This document shows positions 1-8,014 of a stretch of DNA of 64,000 bases, piece by piece. This stretch comes from Actinomadura rayongensis (GTDB taxonomy: Bacteria; Actinomycetota; Actinomycetes; Streptosporangiales; Streptosporangiaceae), in NCBI RefSeq assembly GCF_009831215.1, contig NZ_WUTW01000002.1:62001-126000 (forward strand), given 5' to 3'. The stretch's first letter is position 1; each line of letters begins with the position of its first letter. The translations under genes and the position numbers were made by a program. A model generated the notes under the pieces. That model was not told the origin of the DNA and made no database searches. It saw only the letters and a program-made list of their open reading frames with translations.

Positions 1-1344
1 GTCGTGCGCCGCGCGGTCGGCGGCGTGCTGTTCATCGACGAGGCGTACGCGCTCACCCAGTCCGACCTCGGCGAGGACTACGGGCCCGAGGCCATCGCCG
101 AGCTGATCAAGATGATGGAGGACCACCGCGACGACCTCGTGGTGATCGCGGCGGGCTACGAGCGGGAGATGCAGCGGTTCGTCGCGTCCGATCCGGGGCT
201 GGCGTCGCGGTTCCCGACGACCGTCCGGTTCCCCGACTTCACCGACGGCGAGCTGGTCGAGATCTTCGCCGGGCAGACCGCGCAGGCGGGCCTCACCCCG
301 GACGCGGCGGCGCGCGACAAGCTCGCCGGGCTGCTGCGCCGCGCCCCGCGCGGCCGGTCGTTCGGCAACGCGCGGCTCATGCGCAACCTCGCCGAGCGCG
401 CGACCGCGCTCCAGGCCCGGCGCGTCACCGGGCTGGCCCGCGCGACGGCCGCCGACCTCGGCGCGCTCACCGCCGCCGACCTGCCCGACACGCTGTCGGG
501 GACCACCCGCGCCACGCCCGCCGCCGATCCGCTGACCGCGCTGGACGGGCTCGTCGGGCTGCGCGACGTCAAGGCGGAGGTGCACCGGCTCGTCGCGGAG
601 GCGCGGGCCGCCGAACTGCGCCGGCTCGCGGGACAGCCCGCGCCGTCGCCGTCCCGGCACATGGTGTTCACCGGCAACCCCGGCACGGCGAAGACGACGG
701 TGGCGCGGCTCATCGCGGCCGTGTACGCCCAGCTCGGGCTGCTGTCGTCCGGCCACCTGGTCGAGGTGGGGCGCTCCGACCTCGTCGGGACGCACCTCGG
801 CCAGACCGCGCCGCGCGTGCGGGCCGCCGTGGAGCAGGCGCTCGGCGGCGTCCTGTTCGTGGACGAGGCGTACGCGCTGAACGGCGACGCCTACGGCCAG
901 GAGGCCGTCGCGACGCTGGTGAAGCTCATGGAGGAGTACCGGGGCGACCTGCTGGTGATCGTCGCCGGGTACGAACGCGAGATGCGCGGCTTCCTGACGT
1001 CCAACTCGGGCCTGGAGTCGCGCTTCCCGAAGCGGCTGCGGTTCCCCGACTACACCGACGGCGAACTCGTCGCGATCTTCGAGCACCTGGCCGCCGCCGA
1101 GGGCTTCACGCTCGCCCCGGAGATCCCGCAGACTCTGCAGGCGCTGCTGCGCAAGACGTCGCGCGGCCCGTCCTTCGGCAACGGCCGCCTGATGCGCAAC
1201 CTCCTCGACGCCGCGACGGCCCGCCAGTCCGAACGCCTCACCGCCGCCGACGCCCCGGCCCCCGCCGACGTCCTCACCCTCCGCGCGTCCGACCTCCCCG
1301 ACACCCTCGACACCACCCCCGACCACCTCGGCCTCTACCTCTGA
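1..1344 (+). CDS. EccA/CbxX-type AAA ATPase, 5' end missing
   Basis: The gene enters from outside the window, so its start is not visible; 447 residues remain. Two AAA modules of the CbxX/CfqX (SpoVK, EccA) type can be seen. The first is cut and begins just before its Walker B segment (GVLFIDEAYAL). The second is complete: Walker A GNPGTAKTT near visible residue 225, Walker B GVLFVDEAYAL, and the arginine-rich SRFPKRLRFPD segment. Both share the SFGNxRLMRN sensor-2-like stretch. In mycobacterial ESX systems EccA is a cytosolic AAA ATPase that acts on substrates and chaperones. The neighbouring MinD-like ATPase and ESX core genes support that role here. Tandem AAA modules are a common actinobacterial layout. 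The family call is firm; assignment as this locus's EccA is inference. Confidence 0.85.
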   Translation, partial: VVRRAVGGVLFIDEAYALTQSDLGEDYGPEAIAELIKMMEDHRDDLVVIAAGYEREMQRFVASDPGLASRFPTTVRFPDFTDGELVEIFAGQTAQAGLTPDAAARDKLAGLLRRAPRGRSFGNARLMRNLAERATALQARRVTGLARATAADLGALTAADLPDTLSGTTRATPAADPLTALDGLVGLRDVKAEVHRLVAEARAAELRRLAGQPAPSPSRHMVFTGNPGTAKTTVARLIAAVYAQLGLLSSGHLVEVGRSDLVGTHLGQTAPRVRAAVEQALGGVLFVDEAYALNGDAYGQEAVATLVKLMEEYRGDLLVIVAGYEREMRGFLTSNSGLESRFPKRLRFPDYTDGELVAIFEHLAAAEGFTLAPEIPQTLQALLRKTSRGPSFGNGRLMRNLLDAATARQSERLTAADAPAPADVLTLRASDLPDTLDTTPDHLGLYL

Positions 1345-1453
1345 CCGGCATTGACGGCGGCGTCGGAAACTACCGCAAAGTGAACGACCGTGTTGTCTAG
1401 ACTCGATCACGACCGGCAGCGCCGCGGGGCCGCCCGGTCGCGAAAGGGGACCG

Positions 1454-3346
1454 GTGTCCGGACGGGACTGGCAGAAGGCGGTGCTGCTCGACCTCGGGGC
1501 CGCGGAGGACGGGCTCACACCACCCGAACACCGCTCCCCCACCGTCCGCCCCCCTGACCCCGACCGCACCCCAACCCACGCTTTCCCCCGCCCCACCCCA
1601 CGACCCACCACCACCCCACCACTCGTGCCCACCGCGCCACCACTCGCCACGTCGAAAACCCCCGCGCCACCGGCTGGCAATGCACCCGCCGCCCCGCCGG
1701 CATTCGCTTCGCCACCGCCCGCCGCGATGCCACACGCGTCCGGGACCACCACGCTACGGCCCGCCGAACCACCAGCCGCCGCATCGGCGCCCGCCGCGCC
1801 CCCGCCCCCCGCCGAACCGCCAACCGCCACGGCACCACCCGCCGCGCCCAGAGCCGTCGCGTCCGGGACCGCGCAACCGGCTGGCAAGCCGCCAGCCGCC
1901 GAACTACCACCCGCCGCGCCAGCATTCGCCGCACCACCGACCGCCGCCGAACCGCCAGCCGCTGCAGCACCACCCGCCGCGCCCGGAGCCGCCACGCCCG
2001 GGACCACCGCGCCACCGGCTGACGAGCCGCCGACCTACGAGCTGCCAGCCGCCCCGTCGACACCCGCCACGCCGAGGATCACCGCGCCGCCGGCCGCCGA
2101 AGCACCGCCCACCGAACCACCGGCCGCTGTGCCGCCATTCGCCGCACCACCGCGCGCCGCGTCATCACCCGACGCGTCCGGGGCCACCGCGCCACCAGTC
2201 GGCAAGCCAGTCACCGCCCGGCCGGCAGTTGCTTCGCCACCGCCCGGCGCAATGCCACCCGCGTCCGGGACCGCCGCGCCACCGCCTGCCGAACCGCCCG
2301 CCGCTGTGCCGCCATTCGCCTCGCCACCGCGCGCCGCGTCGCCACCCGCCGCGTCCGGGTCCTCCGCGCCACCGCTCACCACGCCGCCGGCCGACGAGCC
2401 ACCGGTCGCCGCGCCGCCGGCTTCCGCGCCGTCGGCCGCCGCGCCCTACTCGGCGGAGGAGTTCGCCGTCCGCAACCCGCACGGCGACCCGGTGCTCCGC
2501 CGGTTCGGCCGGGGGATGCGGCGCAGCGTCGGAGCCGCCGCCGCGCGGGAGGCGCGGGAGACGGCCGCGCTCGTCGCCCAGCTCGGCGCGCCGGTGGCGT
2601 CGTGCCGGCGGATCGCGGTGACGAGCATCCGCGGCGGCGCGGGCAAGTCCACGATCGCCGCGCTCATCGCCGGAACCCTCTGCCGGCACCGCCGGGACCG
2701 CGTGGTCGCCCTCGACGCCGACCCCGGCGCGGGATCGCTGGCGCTGCGGCTCGGCGCCCGCGGCGACCGCTCGCTGCGCGACCTCGCCGCCGCGCGTCCG
2801 CGCACCTGGGACGAGGCGGCCGTCCACCTCACGCGGACCGACGAGAATCTCTGGGTGCTGCCCGCCGCGCCGCCGGGCCGCGTCGGCGACGACCTCGACC
2901 GCGCGACGTACGCGACGGGCGCCGGGGTGCTGGGCCGCTACTTCGCCGCGTCCGTCATCGACTGCGGCGCCGGCCTCGGCACGGACCTGCACCACGCCGT
3001 CCTCAGTGACGCGCACGCGCAGATCTTCGTCGTCCCGGGCACCGGCGACGGGGCCGTCAGCGCCCACGCCGCGCTGGACTGGTTCGCGCGGAGCGGTCAC
3101 GGCCCGCTGCTGTCGCGGACGGTCATCGCGCTCGTCGCGCGCACCCCGTACGGCGACGCCGACCTCGGCAAAGCCCGCGAGGTGCTGGGCCGGGGCGGCG
3201 CACCGGTCATCGAGGTCCCCTACGACCGGCACCTCGCGGCGGGCATCGCGATCACACCCGACCACGTGTCCGCGAGCGTCCTGGACGCCGTCACGGAGAT
3301 CACCGCCGAGGCGTTCGGCCGGTCGCTCTGGGGGGACGCGTCGTGA
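1454..3346 (+). CDS. Pro/Ala-rich MinD/ParA-like ATPase (EspI / SCO5717-like)
   Basis: 630 residues with a GTG start behind a GAAAGGGGA ribosome site. Residues 20-335 are low-complexity Pro/Ala/Thr sequence built from degenerate APPAAEPP-like repeats. The rest is a SIMIBI-class ATPase: SIRGGAGKST around residue 398, a LDADPGAGS switch, and an IDCGAGLGTD Walker B region. The first lysine of the deviant Walker A motif is replaced by arginine (RGGAGKS), while the P-loop lysine is intact. This Pro-rich plus MinD layout matches EspI of mycobacterial ESX-1 and the SCO5717-type ATPase of Streptomyces ESX loci; both are thought to modulate secretion or growth rather than form the channel. The next gene overlaps its stop (GTGA), so it is translationally coupled. 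A TAGACT -10-like box at 1398-1403 may belong to its promoter. Confidence 0.82.
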   Translation: MSGRDWQKAVLLDLGAAEDGLTPPEHRSPTVRPPDPDRTPTHAFPRPTPRPTTTPPLVPTAPPLATSKTPAPPAGNAPAAPPAFASPPPAAMPHASGTTTLRPAEPPAAASAPAAPPPPAEPPTATAPPAAPRAVASGTAQPAGKPPAAELPPAAPAFAAPPTAAEPPAAAAPPAAPGAATPGTTAPPADEPPTYELPAAPSTPATPRITAPPAAEAPPTEPPAAVPPFAAPPRAASSPDASGATAPPVGKPVTARPAVASPPPGAMPPASGTAAPPPAEPPAAVPPFASPPRAASPPAASGSSAPPLTTPPADEPPVAAPPASAPSAAAPYSAEEFAVRNPHGDPVLRRFGRGMRRSVGAAAAREARETAALVAQLGAPVASCRRIAVTSIRGGAGKSTIAALIAGTLCRHRRDRVVALDADPGAGSLALRLGARGDRSLRDLAAARPRTWDEAAVHLTRTDENLWVLPAAPPGRVGDDLDRATYATGAGVLGRYFAASVIDCGAGLGTDLHHAVLSDAHAQIFVVPGTGDGAVSAHAALDWFARSGHGPLLSRTVIALVARTPYGDADLGKAREVLGRGGAPVIEVPYDRHLAAGIAITPDHVSASVLDAVTEITAEAFGRSLWGDAS

Positions 3347-3666
3347 GCCGCGAATGGGTCGTCCTCACCCGCGACCGGCCCGACCTCACCGACCTGCCCG
3401 CCCTCCTCGGCGACGACCTCACCGCCGAAGCGGGCTGCGTCTTCGACACCGGCGACCGCCTGCTCGTCCGGCTCACCGCTCCGGTCCTCGTGCCCGTCCC
3501 GGGCGAGACCGAACGCCTCCTCGGCATCTCCTTCGCGTGCCCGGCCTGGTGGACCGAGATCCGCTCCGCCGCCGGAATCGACGCCGCCGAGAAGGCCGCC
3601 CGGCGCTGCGCCGACGGCCTGGCACAACGCCACTCCGGCACGGTCTGGAGCGGGGGCGCCCCATGA
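3343..3666 (+). CDS. small ESX-associated hypothetical protein
   Basis: 107 residues, GTG start overlapping the preceding stop codon (GTGA), and its own stop overlapped by the next ATG (ATGA). The gene is therefore the middle member of a tightly coupled three-gene unit. I do not recognise a domain. The sequence is soluble, with no signal peptide or membrane segment, and contains the motif FACPAWWTEIRSA followed by an Ala-rich helix. The context (downstream of the EspI-like ATPase in an ESX locus) suggests a cytosolic accessory of the secretion system. That role is inference. Confidence 0.7.
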   Translation: MSREWVVLTRDRPDLTDLPALLGDDLTAEAGCVFDTGDRLLVRLTAPVLVPVPGETERLLGISFACPAWWTEIRSAAGIDAAEKAARRCADGLAQRHSGTVWSGGAP

Positions 3667-4628
3667 CCGCGGGCGCGGACGTCCGCACGGCGCGCGCCGC
3701 GGTCCTCCTGACGGACCGTCCCGTCATCGCGCTCACCGCCGACCTGGCGGCCGACCTCGCCGCGTGCGCCGCGTCGGGCCGAGTGCTCCAGATCGTCTCC
3801 GCACCGCACAGCCGGATGACCCTGGCGCTGCGCTCGTCCATGGACGGCCGCCACGCCCAGTGGATCGTCGCCGACGCGACCGGCTACTACGAGGGCACGA
3901 CAGGCCGTCCGATGCAATGGACCGGCGAGGCGTTCACCCCACTCCCCGACGCCGACGACTACGCGTCCCCTTTCGTCACCCCGCCGCGCATTCCGCTAGG
4001 AACCCACCTCGTCCTGACGTACCAGACGACCCACACCCCCGGCGCCCTGCTCGGCGGGCCGGTGGAGCGATTGACGACCTTGCTGACGGGAGCCGAGCCC
4101 GTCGGCTGGGGTGCGACCGAACCGCTGACACACCTCTGGTCGCAGGCCGACCTAACAGACTTCGCGGACGCTGCTCTCCAGCAAGGGCGAACAACCCGGC
4201 TCATCGTCCGAGGCGCAGGTCGCCGCACCCTCATGGCGTCGATCACCGTGACAGCGCACCCGACCATCCCCGGCGGCCTGGCCGAGTCAACCGTCGTGAC
4301 CGCCGGCCACGAGCCTCACGACCCACCGCCGCTGGCCCATCTACCGCAACTAGTCGACCTGCTCGTCAAAGCGCACCCGATCGCATCACTGGTCGCGAGC
4401 CTGCGACCCGGAGCACCGGACCTCACGACCGAACCCCGCTGGACGGGAACGGCGTCACCTCTAGGACTGGCCGTCAATGGCGACCGCGAACCTCCGGCGA
4501 ACTTCACCGCGACCCGTCTCGGCACCCCACACGCACCCGTGACCTGGTTCCCGCTAGGCGACGGCCAGAACCCCGAAGACTGGCACCGTCACAAGGAACT
4601 CCTCACCCGCCTTCACCCGATACGTTAA
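3663..4628 (+). CDS. ESX-associated protein of unknown function (DUF6177-like?)
   Basis: 321 residues from the ATG that overlaps the upstream stop (ATGA). The same frame stays open further upstream, but that stretch overlaps two real genes. The protein looks soluble: it begins with an ADVRTARAAVLLTDRP segment, and later contains LVLTYQTTHTPGALLGGPVERL and WGATEPLTHLWSQADL. The size, context (directly after the SCO5717-like ATPase) and sequence style recall the DUF6177 proteins annotated in Streptomyces ESX loci, but I could not verify that match. It lacks the two N-terminal membrane helices expected of EccE, so it is not an obvious EccE. The 3' third is less GC-biased than its neighbours. About 220 bp of non-coding DNA separates it from the convergent gene; I see no clear terminator there. 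Confidence 0.75.
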   Translation: MTAGADVRTARAAVLLTDRPVIALTADLAADLAACAASGRVLQIVSAPHSRMTLALRSSMDGRHAQWIVADATGYYEGTTGRPMQWTGEAFTPLPDADDYASPFVTPPRIPLGTHLVLTYQTTHTPGALLGGPVERLTTLLTGAEPVGWGATEPLTHLWSQADLTDFADAALQQGRTTRLIVRGAGRRTLMASITVTAHPTIPGGLAESTVVTAGHEPHDPPPLAHLPQLVDLLVKAHPIASLVASLRPGAPDLTTEPRWTGTASPLGLAVNGDREPPANFTATRLGTPHAPVTWFPLGDGQNPEDWHRHKELLTRLHPIR

Positions 4629-4849
4629 CCGCACCCGCCTCACCCAACAGCACGCCGAACGCAGTTCCTCGCTAGCCAATTACAGCTTGTTCGTAGGCAG
4701 ACTCGCCTCATTAACCGAACGCCAGGAACAAGCACGGAGCGACAACCGTACTCAACGATCTCAATGAAACGCGGCGGTCCGGCCGACCATGCCCCGCCCG
4801 GACGCCCGGCTGCCCCACGACCACTCAACCGCTCACGGCGACCAGGCGA

Positions 4850-5110
4850 CTAGAATTCCGTCTTCGCCCGCCGCCCATTAGCAAGCACCCGCACAAGAGC
4901 CGCGACGGCAACGACGAGGCAACCGAACGCTACAACCAGCGCGGTCGCGCTGTCATGGATGACACGAAACGCGATCATCATGACAGCCATCGATAGGTTA
5001 ACGACTCCGAACGGCTTGCGCGGCCGGTCGAAACCTTTGGATCCGACCAGATTCCCGATGCCCGAGGAAATCAAGAACAAGACGAGTAGCACAAGAATCT
5101 GATCACGCAC
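4850..5110 (-). CDS. small membrane protein
   Basis: 86 residues. The GTG start has an excellent ribosome site (GGAAGGAG, 7 nt upstream) lying inside the last codons of the upstream reading frame, so the two are coupled. There are about three hydrophobic segments (residues 3-22, 38-54 and 57-76), short charged loops and a basic C-terminus. No family is recognised. It is the last gene of the reverse-strand ESX-adjacent block and lies in its AT-richer part. A membrane partner of the upstream lipoprotein, or an immunity-like protein, is possible but speculative. Confidence 0.62.
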   Translation of the reverse strand: MRDQILVLLVLFLISSGIGNLVGSKGFDRPRKPFGVVNLSMAVMMIAFRVIHDSATALVVAFGCLVVAVAALVRVLANGRRAKTEF

Positions 5111-5345
5111 CCTGACGCTCCTTCCAAAAAATCAACGGATGGCCACCCCCGGTTCCGCCGTCGCCGAGAAGAACATCATACTTGATCTGCAAGCCGGTTC
5201 CGGCCAGGCCGATTTCTTCTCCCTGGCCATCAACAGAGGACCAGGAGCAGGACAAGGTTCGCCGGAACTCCTTCGCTTCCTCGGCAATCCCGCCCGGCTC
5301 TACTCGAATAACGTCCACAGCGTTACTAATGGATTGGGTATCCAC
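5103..5345 (-). CDS. short ORF, possible remnant of a secreted lipoprotein
   Basis: 80 residues from GTG. No good ribosome site precedes this start, and the frame remains open upstream to a TAG at 5394-5396. That upstream stretch encodes a PNPCEVVD segment like the beginning of mature actinobacterial lipoproteins of the DUF3558 kind. The body looks like a real folded protein (SCSWSS, GLQIKYDVLLGDGG) rather than a frame shadow, and its end carries the ribosome site of the next gene. It may be a small functional gene or the 3' part of a gene whose signal peptide has been lost. Confidence 0.4.
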   Translation of the reverse strand: MDTQSISNAVDVIRVEPGGIAEEAKEFRRTLSCSWSSVDGQGEEIGLAGTGLQIKYDVLLGDGGTGGGHPLIFWKERQGA

Positions 5346-5411
5346 GACTTCACAGGGATTGGGCGCGAATCCCCTGGCGCAGGGGACCGATTTCTACGCT
5401 AGTTCGCAGTG

Positions 5412-6089
5412 TTATACCCGAAGTTGCGAAAGGTTTTTTGCCAAATCAGAAGCGACACGCCACGACCGGTTTTCCAGTTCCTTCAACAACGCACTTCCAT
5501 CGCCGTCCGGCCTGCTTGCGGACGCCGATACTTCGACCAGGACGTTGGCCACGCGAAAAACCACTATTGCGTCCACGAGCTGCGAGTTCTTCTGCAAAGA
5601 CCGCACGGCCCGGTCTCCGAGCTTGACGTCGACCCAGTGCGCCGAACGGTCCCGGCGCCATTTGTCGAAATCTTCGACCGCGAAAGTTGTCGCCGTTTTC
5701 CCGGTCACAGCACCGTGCAGCCGAAGACTAATCTTCGTAAGCGCGCCATCACCGAAAGATCGGTCGGCGAATACCGTGCACACCCAACGGTCGATTGCAT
5801 TATCGATCGGCATATGATCACACTGAAAATCCGCGCTACCGAATTTTGCATCTCGGCGCACATCAGGTGAAAGAAGTCCACGCGGGTCTGACACGAGTGA
5901 AATCTCACCCGCACGAAACCCGGATAGTTTGGTCCCGCGCAGGGGCGTGGCCGGCGACTGCAGTGGATGAGTTGGAGTGCTCTTCGTTTCAGCTCGGCCC
6001 GACGAGCATCCGGCCGACGTTCCCAGCACAACGGCGACCACAGCGCTAATTACACGCGATGACACACCATGGCGCACACCAAAGACCAT
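5412..6089 (-). CDS. secreted lipoprotein of unknown function
   Basis: 225 residues. A type II signal peptide is clear: basic start, hydrophobic VISAVVAVVLGT, then a lipobox ending in SAGC with lipidation cysteine, followed by a Ser/Thr/Pro linker. The mature part has two cysteines (FQCDHM, WVCTVF) that could form a disulfide, and a mixed alpha/beta body. The start chosen is the second ATG, which has AGGA 9 nt upstream; an ATG three codons earlier at 6098 has almost no spacer. It follows the WXG-like genes in the AT-richer part of the block. A surface-anchored partner of the local T7SS substrates is plausible but unproven. Confidence 0.75.
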   Translation of the reverse strand: MVFGVRHGVSSRVISAVVAVVLGTSAGCSSGRAETKSTPTHPLQSPATPLRGTKLSGFRAGEISLVSDPRGLLSPDVRRDAKFGSADFQCDHMPIDNAIDRWVCTVFADRSFGDGALTKISLRLHGAVTGKTATTFAVEDFDKWRRDRSAHWVDVKLGDRAVRSLQKNSQLVDAIVVFRVANVLVEVSASASRPDGDGSALLKELENRSWRVASDLAKNLSQLRV

Positions 6090-6199
6090 TTTGGCCATTC
6101 CTAACGCTTCTCACCAGAGGGTCGGTAGGCGTCTTACCTGGCAACTATCCGCGAACCGAACGAGACTAGAGCCATCATTTCACGACCTTTTCCCCGTAG

Positions 6200-7114
6200 C
6201 TAGTTCAGCCAGTTCTCCGCCAACCCACTAATTGTTGAAACGGCGGATCCAACCTCCGAGATCGACGTGCCATACTTTTCCAATGCCGGGACACTTCCGA
6301 TAAGGTCGCCGACCTCCTGCGCCCCACCACCGATCTTTTTCATTTTCTCGAGGGTATCGGCAAGGCCGACGCCAGACCCATCGAGCTTCTTCTGCTGATC
6401 CTCCGCCTGTTTCACCAGCCTGTCCATTATTGGTTTGTATTTTTTCATCTGATCCGTGTTCAGCAAACCTTTCGACTCTAGCGCATTCGATATGTTCTGA
6501 CCGCGGAAGTACTTGATGACCTCACTGAACGTTGCCTCTACCACGGCGAGCTCAGCGGCCGCTTCGGCCCGGATCGATTCGGCCTGCTTCCAGCACTCTC
6601 GGAACAACTTGTCGAACTCGTCGAGCTTACCGACGTACTCGACGTGCCCAGGACCGGTTTTCGGCGCTCCGGGAACCTTGAATTCGTAGAAGCGGTCGTC
6701 TGCGACGAAGTATCCCTGCTCGAAACCGATCGACAGGCTTTCGCTCAGCCGACTCTCGAGTTGCGCCAGCTTATGCACGACATCACTTACCACCTCTGCG
6801 ATGACCTGTGCCATTTTGCAGACGCTCGCGATCATATAAGCGTCCTGGCCATAAGCCCGGCGGAACATCGAAGCCGACTCTCCGTACCAGCCGCGATGAC
6901 CACTGATGAGCCGATTGATCTCTTTGGCCAGATTCTGCGTCATTGGGCTGACGGCTTCGATGTACCTACCCATCTGATTGACCAAGTCGAAAAGCCCCGC
7001 GTAGTCGACGCCCAGATAATTCGTCCAATGCGGGGCAAGTGGACCCTGCGTCGGCGCAGTCGCCGTCGGCGGCATGTGCAGCAACGCGGGGGGCGGGTCT
7101 GGATTAGGGCCCAT
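6200..7114 (-). CDS. long WXG100-domain protein, putative T7SS substrate
   Basis: 304 residues. The ATG at 7114 has a strong ribosome site (GGGAG, 6 nt upstream), so it is preferred over an ATG 11 codons earlier. After a Pro-rich N-terminus, residues 35-140 form a WXG100-like helical hairpin with the turn motif GWYGES and a long second helix. The remaining part is mostly alpha-helical with coiled-coil character (for example KKYKPIMDRLVKQAEDQQKK). No catalytic toxin domain is recognised. The gene follows a 114-residue Esx-like protein, the usual pairing of a large T7SS substrate with a small helical partner. Base composition is clearly lower in GC than the ESX core, which hints at a variable or acquired cargo module. 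Confidence 0.75.
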   Translation of the reverse strand: MGPNPDPPPALLHMPPTATAPTQGPLAPHWTNYLGVDYAGLFDLVNQMGRYIEAVSPMTQNLAKEINRLISGHRGWYGESASMFRRAYGQDAYMIASVCKMAQVIAEVVSDVVHKLAQLESRLSESLSIGFEQGYFVADDRFYEFKVPGAPKTGPGHVEYVGKLDEFDKLFRECWKQAESIRAEAAAELAVVEATFSEVIKYFRGQNISNALESKGLLNTDQMKKYKPIMDRLVKQAEDQQKKLDGSGVGLADTLEKMKKIGGGAQEVGDLIGSVPALEKYGTSISEVGSAVSTISGLAENWLN

Positions 7115-7127
7115 CGGGGTCTCCCGT

Positions 7128-7472
7128 TCAGTTTCGTTCGCCGTCACCGAACTTTGGCATATCGGTCGGCGAGGTAATAACGGTCAGCACGTCCTGGAAT
7201 ATTGCCGCAATCGAATGGCGCTGACCATCGTTATATTTTTCCGCGACGAGTTTCAGCTTTTCGCCGTGTTGCCACGTCGCATCGGCGATCATCGAGTGCA
7301 GCAGATTGAGCATTTGCAAAGTAGTGCCGAGAATATTGTCGAGTTCGCCACCACCCGTCGAAGGACGTTCGAATCCGTTCGCCGGCAAGCTGCCCTTGTA
7401 CTCAACAGCAGTATTTTTGAATTTTTCACCGCCGTAGACCAACTGATCGATCGTGACCTGGAAACCTGTCAT
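7128..7472 (-). CDS. Esx-like small helical protein
   Basis: 114 residues, ATG start, almost entirely helical. Its length is right for the WXG100 superfamily and it begins with an EsxA-type MTGFQVTIDQLVYGGEKFK helix. A canonical W-x-G turn is not present; the equivalent position may be TWQHGEK. It directly precedes the 304-residue WXG-domain protein, with 13 bp between stop and next start. It is therefore probably a heterodimer partner or targeting factor for that protein. The exact family is not certain. Confidence 0.7.
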   Translation of the reverse strand: MTGFQVTIDQLVYGGEKFKNTAVEYKGSLPANGFERPSTGGGELDNILGTTLQMLNLLHSMIADATWQHGEKLKLVAEKYNDGQRHSIAAIFQDVLTVITSPTDMPKFGDGERN

Positions 7473-7524
7473 TTGCGCCCGCCCTCTCGCACATTAGTGG
7501 GCGGCACCACCGGCGCTGCTCGCT

Positions 7525-7965
7525 TCACCTACGAAGCGTCGGATCCACGATCAGCGGAGCGCGTGCCGCTACTTGCCGAATCAGATCAATGATATCGATT
7601 TCTACCCGCTGCTGGTTTGTTCCCAGCGCTTCGATGAGCAACTGCTCATCGGTGTACACCGGCAGCACGGCAGTACCGCTTGAGTGCTCCCTGAGCTGGA
7701 ACTCGACCGCGCGCCGACCATCCCAGTGCGAATCCGCCACCTCTTGAATGGGGACGAACACGATCACCTCTGGTTTCGCGACGAACTGGGCGTGCTGATC
7801 GTCCGGCTGAGCAATCGCGCCATCCTCGGGTACGGCTATCGCCGACTCGACCGAAGCCGCGTTCTGAGCCGCGAGCCGATCACCGATCTCCGCTGCAGAG
7901 GTGGGAGGGTCGGCGATCTTCGTGTTCAGCAGGCTGCGCAAATGTTTTTTGGACTCATCTTCCAT
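7525..7965 (-). CDS. SAV_915/SseB-like protein
   Basis: 146 residues. The ATG at 7965 has AAGGGAG 7 nt upstream; the open frame extends further upstream only into the mycosin gene's 3' end. The C-terminal half (VIVFVPIQEVADS, TAVLPVYTDEQLLIEALG, ending LIVDPTLRR) matches the pattern of actinobacterial SAV_915/SseB-N-like domains. In these a beta-strand VFVP, an ALPVFTS-like strand and a final LxxDP segment recur. SseB-like domains are frequent companions of T7SS genes and WXG proteins and may act as cytosolic adaptors. The match is from pattern memory and needs a profile search. Confidence 0.6.
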   Translation of the reverse strand: MEDESKKHLRSLLNTKIADPPTSAAEIGDRLAAQNAASVESAIAVPEDGAIAQPDDQHAQFVAKPEVIVFVPIQEVADSHWDGRRAVEFQLREHSSGTAVLPVYTDEQLLIEALGTNQQRVEIDIIDLIRQVAARAPLIVDPTLRR

Positions 7966-8014
7966 GTGATCGCTCCCTTGCCGTCTACTCCGTGTCCGTC
8001 CCAACGCGCGATCA

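Noticed and set aside
1351-1403. TTGACG ... TAGACT as a promoter for the EspI-like gene
   Set aside because: The -35 and -10 candidates are 41 bp apart, so they do not form one promoter; only the TAGACT box is mentioned as a weak hint.
3006-3662. N-terminal extension of the 321-residue protein
   Set aside because: It overlaps two coupled genes and is Arg/Ser/Pro-rich shadow sequence; the ATGA overlap at 3663 gives a natural start.
4640-4828. 62-codon reverse frame in the gap after the DUF6177-like gene
   Set aside because: No ribosome site, Arg/Gly-rich composition and no continuation; treated as non-coding.
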